The notes under the pieces were generated by a model that searched no databases, was not told the origin of the DNA, and was given only the letters and a program-made list of their open reading frames with translations. Positions 62,449-64,000 of a DNA stretch of 64,000 nucleotides are shown here, piece by piece. The DNA is from Glycocaulis sp050485565 (GTDB lineage Bacteria > Pseudomonadota > Alphaproteobacteria > Caulobacterales > Maricaulaceae): the NCBI RefSeq assembly GCF_050485565.1, contig NZ_JBJHBQ010000004.1, positions 232,508 through 296,507 on the forward strand, written 5' to 3'. Positions within the stretch are counted from its first letter, which is position 1; the number at the start of each line of letters is the position of its first letter. Position numbers and translations under genes: made by a program.

Positions 62449-63250
62449 GTGCGTCTCCCCGTTATTGCGGTGCGGGCCATGCATGGCCCGCCCTTCAGGG
62501 GATACGATGCGCGCCGGCGTCAATTCCTCCATGGCGCGTGCAAGGGATGCTGTTGTTCCTGCGCGGCTATGCACGACCTCGCTTAAAGATGGTGTCAGGC
62601 GATCACGAACGGGCCTCAGCACGACAGGCCCACCGCTGACAAGGCGTCGATCTGGCACCACTGAGGTCATGCGCGAAGCTGGTTCGCACGCTTTCGCGGG
62701 GAATGAACAAGGCCCGCGCCGCCATGGGGACGGGCGGTTCTGGCAAGTGCCTTGATGTGTTTGGAAAATCTGGCGGTGCTGTCAGACGAACACGAACTGG
62801 TCTCGATTTGGCGTGCCCACTGGCGATCAGGCGGTATTGCTTGGAAACTGCCGGGCTCAGGACCCGATACCGAGCCGGGCCGCACAAGGAGGAAATCTGG
62901 CGGAGAGGAAGTGCGCCATATTGGTCAGAAAGCCCATAAAAAACAATAAAATTCAACATATTAGAAAGCGCAGTTTTCGTATTGTGCAGCAAAATGTATA
63001 GCAGGTTGTGCAGCAGATTTCACGGCCTTATTTGCGTTACCCATACGACCGGAAACAAGTGATGCAGTGCTGCAGGCCATGCAGAGACGTTTCACCGTTT
63101 CCTGTGCTGAGGTAAACGGGCAATCGCCTCCATATGGAGATCGCTGTTTTCCTGCGACGCAGGGTCTGCTGCCCAAATTACCGCATCTTGCGTGTGCTCA
63201 ATGCATTGTTGCTAGGCGGACCTCCGGGACCGGTTACACCGGCACATAAA
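62449..63250. other. Gene-poor region between M1-like peptidase and dioxygenase remnant
   Basis: About 800 bases with no product I can recognise on either strand; short open frames overlap each other in several frames. The stretch 62930-62965 is strikingly AT-rich (runs of A) against the GC-rich surroundings. The first 150 bases must carry the promoter of the minus-strand peptidase gene. It may be remnant or acquired DNA next to the decayed gene that follows. Confidence 0.5.
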
Positions 63251-63752
63251 AAGTGCGTGATGATGAACGCCATCTGGGCGCTGTCACCCTTCACCGCCGC
63301 GAACGGTGCGACACGGGTCATTCCCGGCAGTCATAAATGGGACAAGGACCGCCTGCCTGATCCAGATGACGTCCGGCGAGCGGAGATGGACCCTGGTGAT
63401 GTGCTTATCTTCCTGGGATCGACCCTGCATGGCGGAGGGGCCAACACCTCCGGCGAGAACCGGACCGGCGCGGTAATCAGCTATAATCTTGGCTGGCTGC
63501 GCCAGACGGAAAACTTCTACCTCTCCATCCCCTGGGAGGTAGCTGCGCAGATGCCGGAGAAGCTGCAGCGCCTGCTCGGCTATCAGTCCACCTACCCAAT
63601 GTCGGCTGGGTGGAAGGGCGCGACCCGCTCGAATGGCTGAACCGGGCCGCCCTGATGTCATGGCCGCAAAGGACGCGCTCACACCCGAACAGGAAGAGCT
63701 GGTCACGCTGGTAAAACAGCAGCCGGAACTGATGGCACTCTATCTGGTCTAG
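63251..63752 (+). pseudogene. Phytanoyl-CoA dioxygenase (PhyH) family remnant, truncated and twice frameshifted
   Basis: The C-terminal part of a non-haem iron/2-oxoglutarate dioxygenase. MNAIWALSPFTAANGATRVI, PGSHKW and DVLIFLGSTLHGGG are typical, but the N-terminal half with the first iron ligands is absent. Near 63588 one base appears missing: the frame ends RSNG at 63640, while the next frame continues HLPNVGWVEGRDPLEWLNR. Near 63650 a second missing base restores APDVMAAKDALTPEQ, which runs to a stop at 63750-63752. A 39-codon frame at 63633-63752 is thus better read as the tail of this gene than a new one. Sequencing error could explain the shifts but not the missing N-terminus. Confidence 0.75.
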
Positions 63753-64000
63753 CTTCCCCGGCAAGACCAGAGCCATCGGTAAGCTCGCCAGCAGCGCCAA
63801 CTCTTCGCTGCAGGCGGGCTCTTGTCGTCGCCAGAGTCCGTATCTCCGCCACATCGGAACGTCAGTGAGCTTAGGCCATCCCGTCATGCAAAGGGGCTTA
63901 CGGAGTAGCGCTTGAGCGTCCATGCTGGCTGGGCAGGTTTCGCCGCGTCTGGTTTTAGGGGGGCAACCTGTCTTGAGGGGGTGGTGGTTTGCTCATCATT
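63753..64000. other. Right end of window, no gene recognised
   Basis: The last 248 bases show overlapping short frames on both strands with no recognisable family. A G-rich stretch is at 63957-63992. Any gene here is cut by the window edge, so I make no call. Confidence 0.4.

Noticed and set aside
62603..62992. Minus-strand 129-codon frame in the gene-poor region
   Set aside because: No family features, no ribosome-binding site, and competing frames on both strands.
63633..63752. Separate 39-codon gene after the PhyH remnant
   Set aside because: Its sequence continues the PhyH tail in the next frame after an apparent base loss, and it has no independent ribosome-binding site.

Overview
This GC-rich window is a chromosomal segment of an alphaproteobacterium. 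It most resembles the Caulobacterales/Maricaulales/Hyphomonadales (prosthecate marine type). The placement is inferred from family content and order: aroQ-accB-accC-aat, rne next to amiC-mrcA-prfB, a bactofilin coupled to a membrane-anchored M23 peptidase (the bacA-lmdC pair known from Hyphomonas), a perfect CtrA-type TTAA-N7-TTAA box with a GANTC site beside it, and an RNase E ending in a GWW motif like that of Caulobacter. I see no rRNA, tRNA, CRISPR array, intact insertion sequence or prophage.

Layout. 1-2.7 kb (minus strand): fatty-acid and chorismate genes with the 5' part of aat. 2.8-4.6 kb: thiS-thiG, a nested palindromic repeat and a VOC protein. 4.6-9.5 kb (minus): DsbA-like lipoprotein, M48-TPR protease, RNase E. 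10-15.2 kb (plus): amidase, PBP1A and release factor 2 with its programmed frameshift. 15.2-18.5 kb (minus): bactofilin, M23 peptidase, DUF455 protein, Prx. 18.6-23.2 kb (plus): AsmA-like protein and leuB. 23.2-30.5 kb: complete histidine utilisation locus, hutC-hutF divergent from hutI-hutH-hutG-hutU. 30.6-37 kb: methyltransferase, dodecin, FAH-family hydrolase with maleylacetoacetate isomerase, flavoprotein, ABC-F protein, LysR regulator. 37.2-43.5 kb: assimilatory sulfur operon cysG-DUF2849-cysI-(DUF934/cysH fusion)-cysK-fpr. 43.6-62.4 kb: accessory cell-surface locus. 62.4-64 kb: gene-poor end with a decayed phytanoyl-CoA dioxygenase gene.

The most distinctive part is 43.6-62.4 kb. An ECF sigma factor, a FecR anti-sigma factor and an STN-domain TonB receptor lie on the minus strand. 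Divergent from them is a plus-strand series: exported esterase-like hydrolase, orphan membrane protein, second TonB receptor with a near-identical plug, S9 peptidase, two tandem DUF885 peptidases and an amidohydrolase. An M1-like peptidase converges on the end. The last four plus-strand genes overlap start-to-stop, and almost every product has an export signal. I infer a surface-signalling-controlled system that imports a peptide-like ligand and degrades it in the periplasm; the substrate is unknown.

Other notable sequence-level points: a DUF934-CysH fusion, a strong hairpin between the second TonB receptor and the peptidase genes, the hut divergent promoter with a palindrome, and two single-base lesions in the dioxygenase remnant.
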